DNA of 18,169 bases from JBBARC01 sp040400005 (lineage in GTDB: Bacteria; Pseudomonadota; Alphaproteobacteria; Acetobacterales; Acetobacteraceae), in contig JBBARC010000061.1 in assembly GCA_040400005.1 (NCBI GenBank), forward strand, positions 1 to 18,169, given 5' to 3'. The notes under the pieces were generated by a model. That model ran no database searches. It was not told where the DNA came from and saw nothing but the letters and a program-made list of their open reading frames with translations. Numbering within the stretch: position 1 is the stretch's first letter; every line of letters starts with the position of its first letter. Both the position numbers and the translations under genes were made by a program. Below, piece by piece: positions 6,127 to 13,507 of this stretch.

Positions 6127-7653
6127 GTGCTGGAACGAATTCGGGCAGGATTGCGCAGCGCGGCCAGCGGAGCGTTCACCTACGCAGAAAGTGCGGTTAA
6201 CGAAAGCGTTGTGCGCGTAGCTGTCACAGGATTGAGTCGGTCTGGGAAGACCGTTTTTATTACGTCTCTTATCCACAACCTTCTAGCGTTGAGTCAGGGT
6301 CGCAACACACTCCCCCAGTTTCAAAAATTCCTTAATTCCGAAGGCTCCAGCCGGCTTAGAAATATTCGCATTTTGCCATCTGGGACGTCTACGACTCCAT
6401 ATTTTGATTTCGCCACAAAACTTGCTGATCTTGCTGCGGATGCTCCGGCATGGCCGCCTCGAACTGACGACTTGTCTGAGTTGGCTATAAGTATGGAACT
6501 TGAGCGGCGCGGGGCACTTACACAAAAGCTTGGCGTGCGCCGAATTCGCCTTGAATTGCTAGACTATCCGGGGGAATGGCTTCTCGATTTGCCACTCTTA
6601 TCGCAGACATTTTCGAGTTGGTCACGCGAAACATTGCAACGCCTTAGGCGGCCTACCCAAGCTGCGGCCTGTGCGCCATTTTTAGATTTTCTTAACTCGA
6701 TATCTGCGACGGACACAGCCGACGATGCCTTCATTCGGCGAGGGCACCAGTTGTATCGGTCAGCACTCGACGAATGCCGATCACGATTTGGAATGAGGTA
6801 TTTACAACCGGGCCGGTTCGTTTGCCCAGGCCCACGTTCTGATGCACCATTTCTGTGGTTTTTCCCGTTGGAAAATGCGCAGGACTATCCAGTGGCGGGC
6901 ACCGTCGATGCGCTGATGCGTGACCGGTTTGAGACTTACAAAACAGATATGAAGACAAATTTCTTTGATACACACTTCACAAAGTTCGATCGACAAATTC
7001 TACTAGTGGATATTCTAGGTGCTTTGTATGCAGGAAAGGAGTCGTTTGAAGACACAGAAAAAGCAATTGGCGACATAGTTAACAGCCTGCATTACGGCAC
7101 AAATGTACTACCTAGGCCATTGCAGGATATGAGTGCTGCGGCAATACGTGTTGGCGGCCATCTGCTTAGGGCTAAATATTTTATCTCCTCAAAAAGTATA
7201 GACGAAGCGGCTCTAAGCGCAGAGACAAGGCGAATTGAACGATTGGCTATCGTCGCCACAAAATCTGATCATGTGCCCGCAATGCGCAGGGAAAATCTCA
7301 AAAATTTGGTCCGCGATTTAGCCAATACGGAACGGATGCAACAAACTCTCACTGGTATGCCGGTTACATATCATGCTGCATCCGCTGTGCATTCCACTAC
7401 AGATGGTATCGCACACGTGGATGGTCGGCCAGTTGAGGTGGTGATGGGAATACCATTAGGAGAAGAAAGGGCGCGACCGTTTTATCCCGGTGACGTGCCG
7501 AGTGGTCGTCCTCCGCTTAGTTTTTGGTCGGATCGGTATTTTGAATTACCCGTATTCGCGCCTCCTCGTCTTGATCCGACGGGAGAGATGGGCATCCCCC
7601 ACCTGTGTATGGACGAGGTTCTCCTATCGTTATTACGGGATGTGCTCACATGA
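6127..7653 (+). CDS. ycjX: YcjX-family P-loop stress protein
   Basis: The product has 508 residues from the GTG at 6127, which is preceded by GGGGGA at good spacing; an earlier GTG at 6097 lacks one. Near the N-terminus is a Walker A loop, VTGLSRSGKTVFITSLIHNL (residues 33-52), almost identical to the conserved loop of the YcjX/DUF463 family, followed later by LLDYPGEWLLDLPL, another family hallmark. Members are putative GTP-binding proteins linked to heat, phage-shock and envelope stress; the exact activity is unknown. Length is slightly above the E. coli protein. Its ATGA overlap with the following ycjF gene shows co-expression, the usual arrangement. Codons end in A or T far more often than in the neighbouring cysI or hemN genes, suggesting transfer or a different expression class. 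Confidence 0.88.
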   Translation: MLERIRAGLRSAASGAFTYAESAVNESVVRVAVTGLSRSGKTVFITSLIHNLLALSQGRNTLPQFQKFLNSEGSSRLRNIRILPSGTSTTPYFDFATKLADLAADAPAWPPRTDDLSELAISMELERRGALTQKLGVRRIRLELLDYPGEWLLDLPLLSQTFSSWSRETLQRLRRPTQAAACAPFLDFLNSISATDTADDAFIRRGHQLYRSALDECRSRFGMRYLQPGRFVCPGPRSDAPFLWFFPLENAQDYPVAGTVDALMRDRFETYKTDMKTNFFDTHFTKFDRQILLVDILGALYAGKESFEDTEKAIGDIVNSLHYGTNVLPRPLQDMSAAAIRVGGHLLRAKYFISSKSIDEAALSAETRRIERLAIVATKSDHVPAMRRENLKNLVRDLANTERMQQTLTGMPVTYHAASAVHSTTDGIAHVDGRPVEVVMGIPLGEERARPFYPGDVPSGRPPLSFWSDRYFELPVFAPPRLDPTGEMGIPHLCMDEVLLSLLRDVLT

Positions 7654-8618
7654 CGCTCCGACCGGGATTTATCGACGGAGAAACGCCGATTGAGCGCCAA
7701 CCAGACGTGACTGCTCAGGCAGCATCAGCCTCTCATGGCGGCTCTATTTCTGGCCCTGTTCTGCTCGATGCCGATGAAGCGTCCATAAAGGGTCGCGTTG
7801 AGGTGGCCTGGGATCCCGCGTTGCTTCGACCGCCTCCAAAGCAGGCAAATTCAGCTCTTTGGTTTTTTGCCGGTTGCTCATTATTGCTGATCAGCTGGCT
7901 GATTTTTTCGGCATCTGCATTTTTGTACGATCAGTTCGTTAGATCTGAAAAACTCGGCATCATAACGATAATCTTCTTTGGCGCGGCAATTGCTGTCGCA
8001 CTCCGAGGAGTTTATCTTGAGATTTTAGCTTACAAAAGCCTTTCACGGGTCGATGATCTTCGTCGTTATCTTGCGCAGAGAGATACATCGCTGCCGCAGG
8101 TGAAGTTGCTTTGCAAAGGCTGGATTGAGGCTGTTGGGGCGTCCTTGCCTGACGCACCGGACTGTGTGTTGGGTTTAGATAGTCTTGAAACAGTGCCAGA
8201 AATAAGAAATTATTTGCGGAGCCGAGTGGTTGAGCCACTCAAGTTGGTCGCAAAGCAGGCGGGCCGGCGCGCCGCACTGCAGTCCGGTGTGGTTATTGCT
8301 GTGACTCCGTCCCCGTCTCTCGATGGTATAATGACAGCGTTTTGTGGCGTTCGGCTGGTACGGCAAGTAGCTCAAATCTATGGCCTGAGGCCGGGAACAC
8401 TAGTCACGCTCGCACTTTTTAGGCGGGTCATTTTCTCAGCTGCCGGTGTTGCGGGTGTAGAATATTTAGCCCAATCACTTGCCGATCATACGTTGCAGAA
8501 GTTGCCTATTATAAAGGACCTTGCTGGGGCGGTTCCCGGAACTAGTGTTGCCGCCATTAGGGTCTATCGCCTTGCCATTGTTACCGCTGGGGCTTGTTCT
8601 CCGTTAGATGACCGATAG
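7650..8618 (+). CDS. ycjF: YcjF-family (DUF697) membrane protein
   Basis: The product has 322 residues. After a soluble, acidic N-terminal part of about 70 residues come two membrane helices, one at ALWFFAGCSLLLISWLIFSA and one starting IITIIFFGAAIAVAL, then a cytoplasmic stretch with DDLRRYLAQRD, and a C-terminal region with the DUF697 features (hydrophobic segments around VVIAVTPSPSLDGIM and the SAAGVAGVEYL helix). This matches the YcjF/TIGR01620 family of inner-membrane proteins encoded next to YcjX; function is unknown beyond association with phage-shock or heat stress. The ATG at 7650 overlaps the ycjX stop as ATGA. The frame is open upstream to 7605, but that start would lie inside ycjX. 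It shares the A+T-rich codon use of ycjX. Confidence 0.83.
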   Translation: MTLRPGFIDGETPIERQPDVTAQAASASHGGSISGPVLLDADEASIKGRVEVAWDPALLRPPPKQANSALWFFAGCSLLLISWLIFSASAFLYDQFVRSEKLGIITIIFFGAAIAVALRGVYLEILAYKSLSRVDDLRRYLAQRDTSLPQVKLLCKGWIEAVGASLPDAPDCVLGLDSLETVPEIRNYLRSRVVEPLKLVAKQAGRRAALQSGVVIAVTPSPSLDGIMTAFCGVRLVRQVAQIYGLRPGTLVTLALFRRVIFSAAGVAGVEYLAQSLADHTLQKLPIIKDLAGAVPGTSVAAIRVYRLAIVTAGACSPLDDR

Positions 8619-8716
8619 GCTGAACAATTGATCAATGGCCGCGAAGCTTAACGAGGCGGACAGCCCGGCCCGGAAATGTCTGGCGCTGAAGTGGTCCCTA
8701 TGACAGATTGCATATA

Positions 8717-8727
8717 CTGAATTTCAG
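8717..8727. promoter_or_regulatory. Palindrome over the promoter/start of the MazE-like gene
   Basis: CTGAA-T-TTCAG is a perfect 11-base palindrome that overlaps a TATACT -10-like hexamer (8713-8718) and ends directly before the GTG start. MazE-type antitoxins repress their own promoter, so this is a plausible autoregulatory site. The hexamer lies so close to the GTG that the transcript would be nearly leaderless if this start is right. Confidence 0.3.
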
Positions 8728-8973
8728 GTGGCCATCGTGACGACTTCTTCCCCACGCACACCATCGCCCGGCAGGGGGAACGAAAGGGTGCGCGAGAATC
8801 GCCAGCGCCTGAGCGCGCAGGGTCCGCGTCGGGTACACCTCTGGGTGCCCGATGGGCGATCAGCAGCGTTTACCGCCGCCGCCCGCGCCCAGGCTTTGGC
8901 CGTTGGTGCCAGTGCGGCCGCAGCCAATGATCAGGCGTTTATTGATGCGGTCTCTGATTTGGCGGCTGACTGA
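8728..8973 (+). CDS. MazE-like antitoxin (DUF3018 family), no toxin beside it
   Basis: The product has 81 residues. The block RVRENRQRLSAQGPRRVHLW followed by VPDGRSAAF, an Ala-rich helix, and the ending NDQAFIDAVSDL is the signature of the DUF3018 antitoxin MazE family, whose genes normally stand directly before a PemK/MazF toxin gene. Here the 71 bases after the stop hold no toxin; they hold an FNR-like site and lead straight into hemN. The antitoxin therefore looks orphaned, either through toxin loss or as a solitary regulator. The start is uncertain: GTG 8728 is used, but the valine codon at 8737 is also possible. I am confident of the family, less so of the start. Confidence 0.72.
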   Translation: MAIVTTSSPRTPSPGRGNERVRENRQRLSAQGPRRVHLWVPDGRSAAFTAAARAQALAVGASAAAANDQAFIDAVSDLAAD

Positions 8974-8995
8974 TCACCCGCATACGACCACCCAT

Positions 8996-9009
8996 TTGAC
9001 CAGGATCAA
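8996..9009. promoter_or_regulatory. FNR/FixK/Anr-type box upstream of hemN
   Basis: TTGAC-CAGG-ATCAA differs from the FNR-family consensus TTGAT-N4-ATCAA at one position. It ends 35 bases before the hemN start codon. Oxygen-independent hemN genes are established FnrL/FixK2 targets in several alphaproteobacteria, so low-oxygen induction is a reasonable inference. Confidence 0.65.
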
Positions 9010-9044
9010 CGCCAAGCCCGCGTTCACAGGCCAGTTTCGCCGCT

Positions 9045-10409
9045 ATGACCATCGCGACCCTGATCGAAAAATACGATACCCGCGTGCCGCGCTACACCAG
9101 CTACCCCACGGCGCCGCATTTCTCCGCCGCCATTACGCCGCAGATCTATGCGGGTTGGTTGGCCGATCTGCCGGCGGATCAGGCGCTGTCGCTGTATTTG
9201 CATGTGCCGTTCTGCGAAGAACTGTGCCTGTATTGCGGCTGCAACACCGCCGTTGTGCACCATGATGGGCCGCGCCTGGCCTATGCGCACAGCTTGGCGC
9301 GCGAAATTGCCGTGGTGGCGGGTGCTATCGGCACCAGGCCGCGGGTTAGCCATATTCACTGGGGCGGCGGCACACCCACGGCCCTGCCGGCAGCCTCGCT
9401 GATCAGCCTGATGGCGCACATACGCCGCCTGTTTGACGTGGCCGCCGATGCCGAAATCGCCATCGAACTTGATCCGCGCCATTTGCCGGCCGACCGTCTG
9501 CAGGCGCTGGCGGATATGGGGGTGACCAGGGCAAGTTTGGGCGTGCAGGATTTTGACCCCCGCGTGCAGCAGGCGGTGGGGCGTATCCAAAGTTTTGCAA
9601 CGACGCAGGCGGCGGCGGATAGTTTGCGGGGGCGCGGGATCGGCGCCATCAACCTCGATCTGATGTATGGGCTGCCGTACCAAACTATAGAAAGTGTTGT
9701 GCGCACGGCGCTGCAGGCGTTGGCGTTGCGGCCCGATCGCATCGCGGTGTTTGGCTATGCCCATGTGCCGTGGATGAAGCGCCACCAAAAATTACTGCCC
9801 GAGGCCGCTTTGCCGGGGGCGGAGGCACGCTTTGCCCAGCGCGCGGCGGTGGAGGCGGTGCTGACCGGGGCGGGATTTGTCGCGGTGGGGTTGGATCATT
9901 TTGCCCGCGCCGATGATGCGCTGGCGCAGGCGGCGGCCGCCGGCACCATGCATCGCAATTTTCAAGGGTATACCAACGACGCGGCGCCGATTTTGCTGGG
10001 GTTTGGTGCCAGTGCGATTGGCAGTTTGCCGCAAGGGTATGCGCAAAATGTGCCAACGGTGCCGCAGTATATGGCGGCCATTGCGCGCGGCGAGCTGCCG
10101 GTGGTGCACGGCATTGCGCTATCCGCCGATGACCGCCTGCGCCGCGCGGTGATTGAGCGCATTATGTGCGATTTGCAGGTGGATATTTTGCAGATCGCCA
10201 AAACCCATGGGGCCGATCCGGCGGGGTTGCTGGCAGCAGCACCGCGGTTAGCGGGGTTGCAGGCGGATGGGCTTATTCGCTGGAACGGGCGCCAGATCGA
10301 CGTAACCGCGCCCGGCCGGCCGTTTATGCGCAGTATTGCCGCGTGTTTTGACACTTATCTGGCAAGTGGGCCGCCCGTTGGCACCGAACGCCACGCGCGC
10401 GCGGTGTAG
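9045..10409 (+). CDS. hemN: Oxygen-independent coproporphyrinogen III dehydrogenase HemN
   Basis: The product has 454 residues, the normal length for true HemN. This cytoplasmic radical-SAM enzyme decarboxylates coproporphyrinogen III to protoporphyrinogen IX in anaerobic haem synthesis. The N-terminus has the family motif RYTSYPTAPHF (16-26). The [4Fe-4S]/SAM motif is C57-x3-C61-x2-C64, within HVPFCEELCLYCGCNT, which carries the GCNT ending typical of genuine HemN rather than HemW. The SAM-binding WGGGTPTAL follows, then INLDLMYGLPYQT and a normal C-terminal domain with FARADDALAQA. It is preceded by an FNR-like box, so it is probably induced at low oxygen. It stands alone, between the MazE-like gene and tRNA-His. 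Confidence 0.95.
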   Translation: MTIATLIEKYDTRVPRYTSYPTAPHFSAAITPQIYAGWLADLPADQALSLYLHVPFCEELCLYCGCNTAVVHHDGPRLAYAHSLAREIAVVAGAIGTRPRVSHIHWGGGTPTALPAASLISLMAHIRRLFDVAADAEIAIELDPRHLPADRLQALADMGVTRASLGVQDFDPRVQQAVGRIQSFATTQAAADSLRGRGIGAINLDLMYGLPYQTIESVVRTALQALALRPDRIAVFGYAHVPWMKRHQKLLPEAALPGAEARFAQRAAVEAVLTGAGFVAVGLDHFARADDALAQAAAAGTMHRNFQGYTNDAAPILLGFGASAIGSLPQGYAQNVPTVPQYMAAIARGELPVVHGIALSADDRLRRAVIERIMCDLQVDILQIAKTHGADPAGLLAAAPRLAGLQADGLIRWNGRQIDVTAPGRPFMRSIAACFDTYLASGPPVGTERHARAV

Positions 10410-10560
10410 GCGTGAATTTTACCGACACCATCGGCAGTGCGATTTTGCGCCACGGCCGATATCGAGGCTGCGGCGCACGCTGATAGTAAATTATGTGACG
10501 CCAGATTGGCCGGCGCGGCATGAATTGTGTTTTCCTTATCAGCCCATCGCACGCTGCACG

Positions 10561-10590
10561 TTGACGGACGCCCCTGCTTGGCCGTAAACC
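10561..10590 (+). promoter_or_regulatory. Possible tRNA-His promoter
   Basis: TTGACG at 10561-10566 is a good -35 hexamer. The -10 about 17-18 bases downstream (GTAAAC or TAAACC, 10584-10590) is poor. The predicted start point would fall about 10 bases before the tRNA. The rest of 10410-10605 shows no gene. Confidence 0.35.
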
Positions 10591-10605
10591 CCGCGCCTCT
10601 GCTGT

Positions 10606-10682
10606 GGCGGACGTAGCTCAGTTGGTAGAGCGCCAGGTTGTGGTCTTGGATGTCGTGGGTTCAAAACCCATCGTTCGCCCCA
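10606..10682 (+). tRNA. tRNA-His (anticodon GTG)
   Basis: A full cloverleaf can be drawn. The acceptor stem pairs GCGGACG with CGTTCGC (G-T pairs allowed), with an additional G at position -1 opposite C73, the identity pair of tRNA-His. The D-arm contains AGCTCAGTTGGTAGAGC, the anticodon stem is CCAGG/CTTGG with loop TTGTGGT and anticodon GTG at 10640-10642, the T-arm is GTGGG-TTCAAAA-CCCAT, and CCA is encoded. It lies between hemN and mobA on the same strand. Confidence 0.95.
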
Positions 10683-10719
10683 GCAGAGAGTTTTCCCCCC
10701 ACATAAGGCGCACGCCCGG

Positions 10720-11283
10720 ATGATTGCCGGTGTTGTTCTGGCCGGCGGCACAGCATCGCGCATGGGTGGCGGCGATAAGTGTTTGCGTCCCTTGGGTGAT
10801 ACCACGATTTTGGCTGTGCTGCTGGCGAGGTTAAGCCCGCAGGTGGCGGTGCTGGCATTAAGTGCCAATGGTGATGCGGGCCGGTTTGCAAAATTTGGCT
10901 TGCCGGTTTTGCCCGATGCTGAGGTTGATCAGGGGCCGCTGGCCGGCGTGCTGGCGGGGTTGGCGTTTGCCGCGGTGCATGGGTGTTCGGCAGTGCTGAG
11001 CGTGCCGGGGGATACGCCGTTTGTGCCGGTTGATTTGGCGGAGGCGTTAAGGCCAGGGCCTACGTATGCGGCCTATGCCGCGCGGGCGCACCCGTTGGTG
11101 GCCTTGTGGCCGGTAAGCCTGGCGCCCTTTTTGCAAGCCATTTTGCGCAGTGGTGAGCATCGGGCGATGGAGGCGGCAAGGCTGCTAAAATTGCGCGAGG
11201 TGGCGTTCGAGGCGCCAATGGACCCCTTTATAAACATCAACACCCCCGAGGATTTGGCTCTGGCCAACCGGCGTTTGGGGTAA
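10720..11283 (+). CDS. mobA: Molybdenum cofactor guanylyltransferase MobA
   Basis: The product has 187 residues, near the usual 190-200. MobA transfers GMP from GTP to molybdopterin-Mo to make the bis-MGD cofactor of DMSO-reductase-family enzymes. The nucleotide-binding signature VVLAGGTASRMGGGDK (5-20) is complete, followed by a D-Q-G-P-L-A-G segment, the metal-binding SVPGDTPFVP, and the C-terminal INTPEDL that closes the family pattern. It is cytoplasmic. It starts 37 bases after the tRNA-His gene with a modest AAGG ribosome-binding site, and it converges on pqqE across a hairpin. No other molybdenum cofactor gene is in the window. Confidence 0.92.
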   Translation: MIAGVVLAGGTASRMGGGDKCLRPLGDTTILAVLLARLSPQVAVLALSANGDAGRFAKFGLPVLPDAEVDQGPLAGVLAGLAFAAVHGCSAVLSVPGDTPFVPVDLAEALRPGPTYAAYAARAHPLVALWPVSLAPFLQAILRSGEHRAMEAARLLKLREVAFEAPMDPFININTPEDLALANRRLG

Positions 11284-11298
11284 CCCCCAGTCCTCAAC

Positions 11299-11343
11299 TG
11301 ATAAAAGTCTTTTGCTACTTTTCTTCAGAAAAGTAGATTCTTA
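11299..11343. terminator. Bidirectional hairpin between mobA and pqqE; solo arm of a repeat family
   Basis: CTACTTTTCT-TC-AGAAAAGTAG (11315-11336) is a perfect 10-bp-arm hairpin between two convergent genes and reaches the pqqE stop codon. It is preceded by AAAAGTCTTTTG, the same sequence that accompanies the arms of the repeats at 16305-16455 and 18016-18141, so it belongs to that family but lacks the core and the second arm. The stem is A+T-rich, so its strength as an intrinsic terminator is uncertain. Confidence 0.55.
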
Positions 11344-12423
11344 CTTTTTCGCGGTCATCCGCCGGTAGTGCAGCGCGTCGGTTGCCGGCGTTTCGCGCAA
11401 CTGGGCCATGATCGCGTGGTGCGGCGATAGGGCGCAAACGGGGTCGGTGGCGGTAGCGTCGCCCAGTAGGGCCATGGCTTGGCAGCGGCAGCCGCCCCAG
11501 TCGGTTTCGCGCTCGGGGCAGGTGCGGCAGGGGGCGGCCATCCAGCCGGTGCCGCGGAAACGGTTGAAGGCGGGGCTGGCGGTCCAGATATCGGCAAGGG
11601 TGGTTTCGCGAACGGAGGGGAACACCATGCCGGGCAGGGATTCGGCGGCGTGGCAGGGAAGGGCCAGGCCTGCCGGCGTTATGGTGATCAGGCGGCGGCC
11701 CCAGCCGCCCATGCAGGCTTTGGGTTGGCTGGCAAAGTAATCGGGCACCACGTAATCGATCACCACGCGGCCGCTAAGGGTTTCGCGGGCGGTGGTGACC
11801 GCGGCGGTGGCGGCATCGAAGCCGGCTTGGTCTGGCAGCAAGCTTGCGCGGTTTTCCAGCGCCCAGCCGTGGTATTGCACGTGGGCGATTTCGATACGGG
11901 TGGCGCCGAGCGATACGCCCAGCGCGATCATATCGGCAACGCGGCTGGTGTTGGCGCGGGTGACGACAAAATTGGCGGTCAGCGGCAGGTTTGCGCGCAG
12001 GGTGGCGGCGGCGGCGGTGAGTTTTTTGGCAAAACTGCCGGGGTAGCCGGCCATGCGGTCGTTTTCGGCGGGGTCGCTATCCTGAAAGCTGAGCTGCACG
12101 TGATCGAGGCCGGCGGCGGCTAATTCGGCGGCGCGGGCCTCATCGAGGCCGATGCCGGAGGTAATTAGGTTGGTGTATAGCTCAAGGGCTGCGGCGTGGG
12201 CGACCAGGGTTGTGATATCGCGGCGGGCCAAGGGTTCGCCGCCGGAAAAATGGATGTGCAGCACGCCTAAGGCGGCGGCTTGGGCCAGCACTGCGCACCA
12301 GGTTTCGGTATCCAGCTCGCCGGCGGCGCGGGTGAGGGTGAGCGGGTTGGCGCAGTAGGGGCATTGCAGCGGGCAGCGGTGGGTGAGTTCCGCCACGATC
12401 GCCATAGGGGGGGCGATTACCAT
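11341..12423 (-). CDS. pqqE: PQQ biosynthesis radical SAM enzyme PqqE
   Basis: The product has 360 residues. PqqE forms the first C-C crosslink between Glu and Tyr of the PqqA peptide. The radical-SAM motif is C17-x3-C21-x2-C24 in ELTHRCPLQCPYC, followed by HFSGGEPLARRD. The SPASM region with auxiliary Fe-S ligands is complete: ACMGGWGRR, LPCHAAE, CRTCPERETDWGGCRCQA and a final D-P-V-C-x-L-S-P-H-H. Length is slightly below the usual 370-380. The ATG at 12423 overlaps the last codons of pqqD by 7 bases; the Met at residue 7, just before AIVAELTHRC, is closer to the start used by many homologues. The PqqA substrate is not encoded in the window. Confidence 0.94.
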   Translation of the reverse strand: MVIAPPMAIVAELTHRCPLQCPYCANPLTLTRAAGELDTETWCAVLAQAAALGVLHIHFSGGEPLARRDITTLVAHAAALELYTNLITSGIGLDEARAAELAAAGLDHVQLSFQDSDPAENDRMAGYPGSFAKKLTAAAATLRANLPLTANFVVTRANTSRVADMIALGVSLGATRIEIAHVQYHGWALENRASLLPDQAGFDAATAAVTTARETLSGRVVIDYVVPDYFASQPKACMGGWGRRLITITPAGLALPCHAAESLPGMVFPSVRETTLADIWTASPAFNRFRGTGWMAAPCRTCPERETDWGGCRCQAMALLGDATATDPVCALSPHHAIMAQLRETPATDALHYRRMTAKK

Positions 12424-12698
12424 GTGATGGCGCCGCGATTGGCGAGGCCGGCCAGCATATCGTGTACATCGGGGCCGACGATTGCGGCGGGTGTTGCAAA
12501 GGTTTCGGCAAGGGTTGCGATGATGGCGCCGACATCGCGGGCGCCATCGACGAGGTTGAGCACGGCCAGCGCATGTTCGTCGGGCACAAAAACCCTTTCT
12601 GGGGCCAGCACTATCCAGGCTTCACGAATGTCGTCGAGGCGCAGGCGTACGCCGCGGGGGAAGCGTGGCACGGAGGTATCGGTGAGCGCCGTGGTCAT
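12417..12698 (-). CDS. pqqD: PQQ precursor-peptide chaperone PqqD
   Basis: The product has 93 residues, the normal size. PqqD binds the PqqA peptide and presents it to PqqE. Family features: PRFPRGVRLRLDDIREAWIV near the start, the LAPERVFVPDEHALAVLNLV block (the 'L.PE....ld..a..iL.lcdG' pattern), and a C-terminal helix with a Leu-Ala-rich RiPP-recognition fold. The ATG at 12698 overlaps the pqqC stop as ATGA and its own end overlaps pqqE, so the three are translationally coupled. In some alphaproteobacteria pqqC and pqqD are fused; here they are separate. Confidence 0.9.
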   Translation of the reverse strand: MTTALTDTSVPRFPRGVRLRLDDIREAWIVLAPERVFVPDEHALAVLNLVDGARDVGAIIATLAETFATPAAIVGPDVHDMLAGLANRGAITW

Positions 12699-13507
12699 GC
12701 CGGGACGAACGCACCGGGTGGGGGGAGTGCGGGGGTGACGTAGGCAAAGTGCAGGGCATCGAGCATGGCCCACAGCACGTCGCATTTAAAGCGCAAGGCG
12801 GCCAGCACGGCGGCCTGGGTTTCCACTGTGGTTGCGTGGGTGCGGACGTAGCCGAGGGCAAAGTTAACATCGCGCGGGGCCTGGGTTAGGCGCGGGGTAA
12901 AATAGGCCAGGGTTTCTGGGGTGACAAAATCATAATGCGCCAACATACCGGACACCCGTTCGGCGATGATTGTCGGGGAAAACATTTCCGTGAGCGACGA
13001 TGCGATGGCTTCCAGCACCGGGCGATCGCGGACGAAATTCACGTAGGCTTCGACCGCAAAATGGGTGGCGGGGAGCAGGCCGGCGAGCGCATCGACTTGG
13101 GGTGGGGGTACGCCGACGCCGATGGCGAGGGCGCGCCAGCGGGCGATACCGCCTTCGCCGGGGGCGGGACCGCCTTCGCCGGGGGCGGGACCGCCTTCGC
13201 CGGGGGCGGGACCGCCTTCGCCGGGTGCGTCACCATCGTGGTCGATCAAACGGCGGCGCCATTCGCGGCGCAGGTCGGCATCATCCAACCGCGCGATCAG
13301 GCTGGCATCTTTGCGGGGGATGGCGCGCTGGTAGGCGTAGCGGTTGAGCGCCCAGGCTTGCACTTGGCCCTGGGTGAGGTGGCCGGCGTGCAGCAGGCGG
13401 TGGAAAGGGTGCAGATTGTGGTACCGCTCGGCACCGATTTGGCGCAGGGCGGCAACGAGCGCATCGGGGGTTAGGGGGGCGGGTTGGGTCACGCTGTTTT
13501 GAGGCAT
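12695..13507 (-). CDS. pqqC: Pyrroloquinoline-quinone synthase PqqC with expanded heptapeptide repeat
   Basis: The product has 270 residues, against about 235-250 for the family. PqqC is the cofactorless oxidase that performs the last ring closure and oxidation of PQQ. Recognisable parts are ERYHNLHPFHRLLHAG, the QVQAWALNRYAYQRAIPRKD block, IDHDGD (88-93), GGIARWRALAIGVGV, THFAVEAYVNFVRDRP, and SLTEMFSPTIIAERV followed by a His-Tyr pair and F-T-P-R. Residues 94-120 are APGEGGP three times plus APGEGG, where one such unit precedes the conserved GGI-x-x-W; removing three copies gives a normal length. A longer start at 13606 is less likely; the ATG at 13507 begins MPQNSVTQPAPLTPDAL. No pqqA or pqqB precedes it. 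Confidence 0.92.
   Translation of the reverse strand: MPQNSVTQPAPLTPDALVAALRQIGAERYHNLHPFHRLLHAGHLTQGQVQAWALNRYAYQRAIPRKDASLIARLDDADLRREWRRRLIDHDGDAPGEGGPAPGEGGPAPGEGGPAPGEGGIARWRALAIGVGVPPPQVDALAGLLPATHFAVEAYVNFVRDRPVLEAIASSLTEMFSPTIIAERVSGMLAHYDFVTPETLAYFTPRLTQAPRDVNFALGYVRTHATTVETQAAVLAALRFKCDVLWAMLDALHFAYVTPALPPPGAFVPA
13149..13225. repeat. 21-bp in-frame tandem repeat inside pqqC
   Basis: The plus strand has three perfect copies of a 21-bp unit beginning CCGCCTTCGCCGGGGGCGGG (13149-13169, 13170-13190, 13191-13211) and a fourth partial copy whose last bases diverge. Because 21 is divisible by three, the copies add heptapeptides to PqqC without changing frame. Perfect identity between copies points to recent expansion by slippage. 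Confidence 0.93.

Noticed and set aside
11479..12123. Plus-strand ORF opposite pqqE rich in Gly/Ala
   Set aside because: Antisense shadow of pqqE; low-complexity composition and no ribosome-binding site.
13149..13225. Tandem repeat as a possible CRISPR array
   Set aside because: The units are directly adjacent with no spacers, are 21 bp long and in frame within pqqC.
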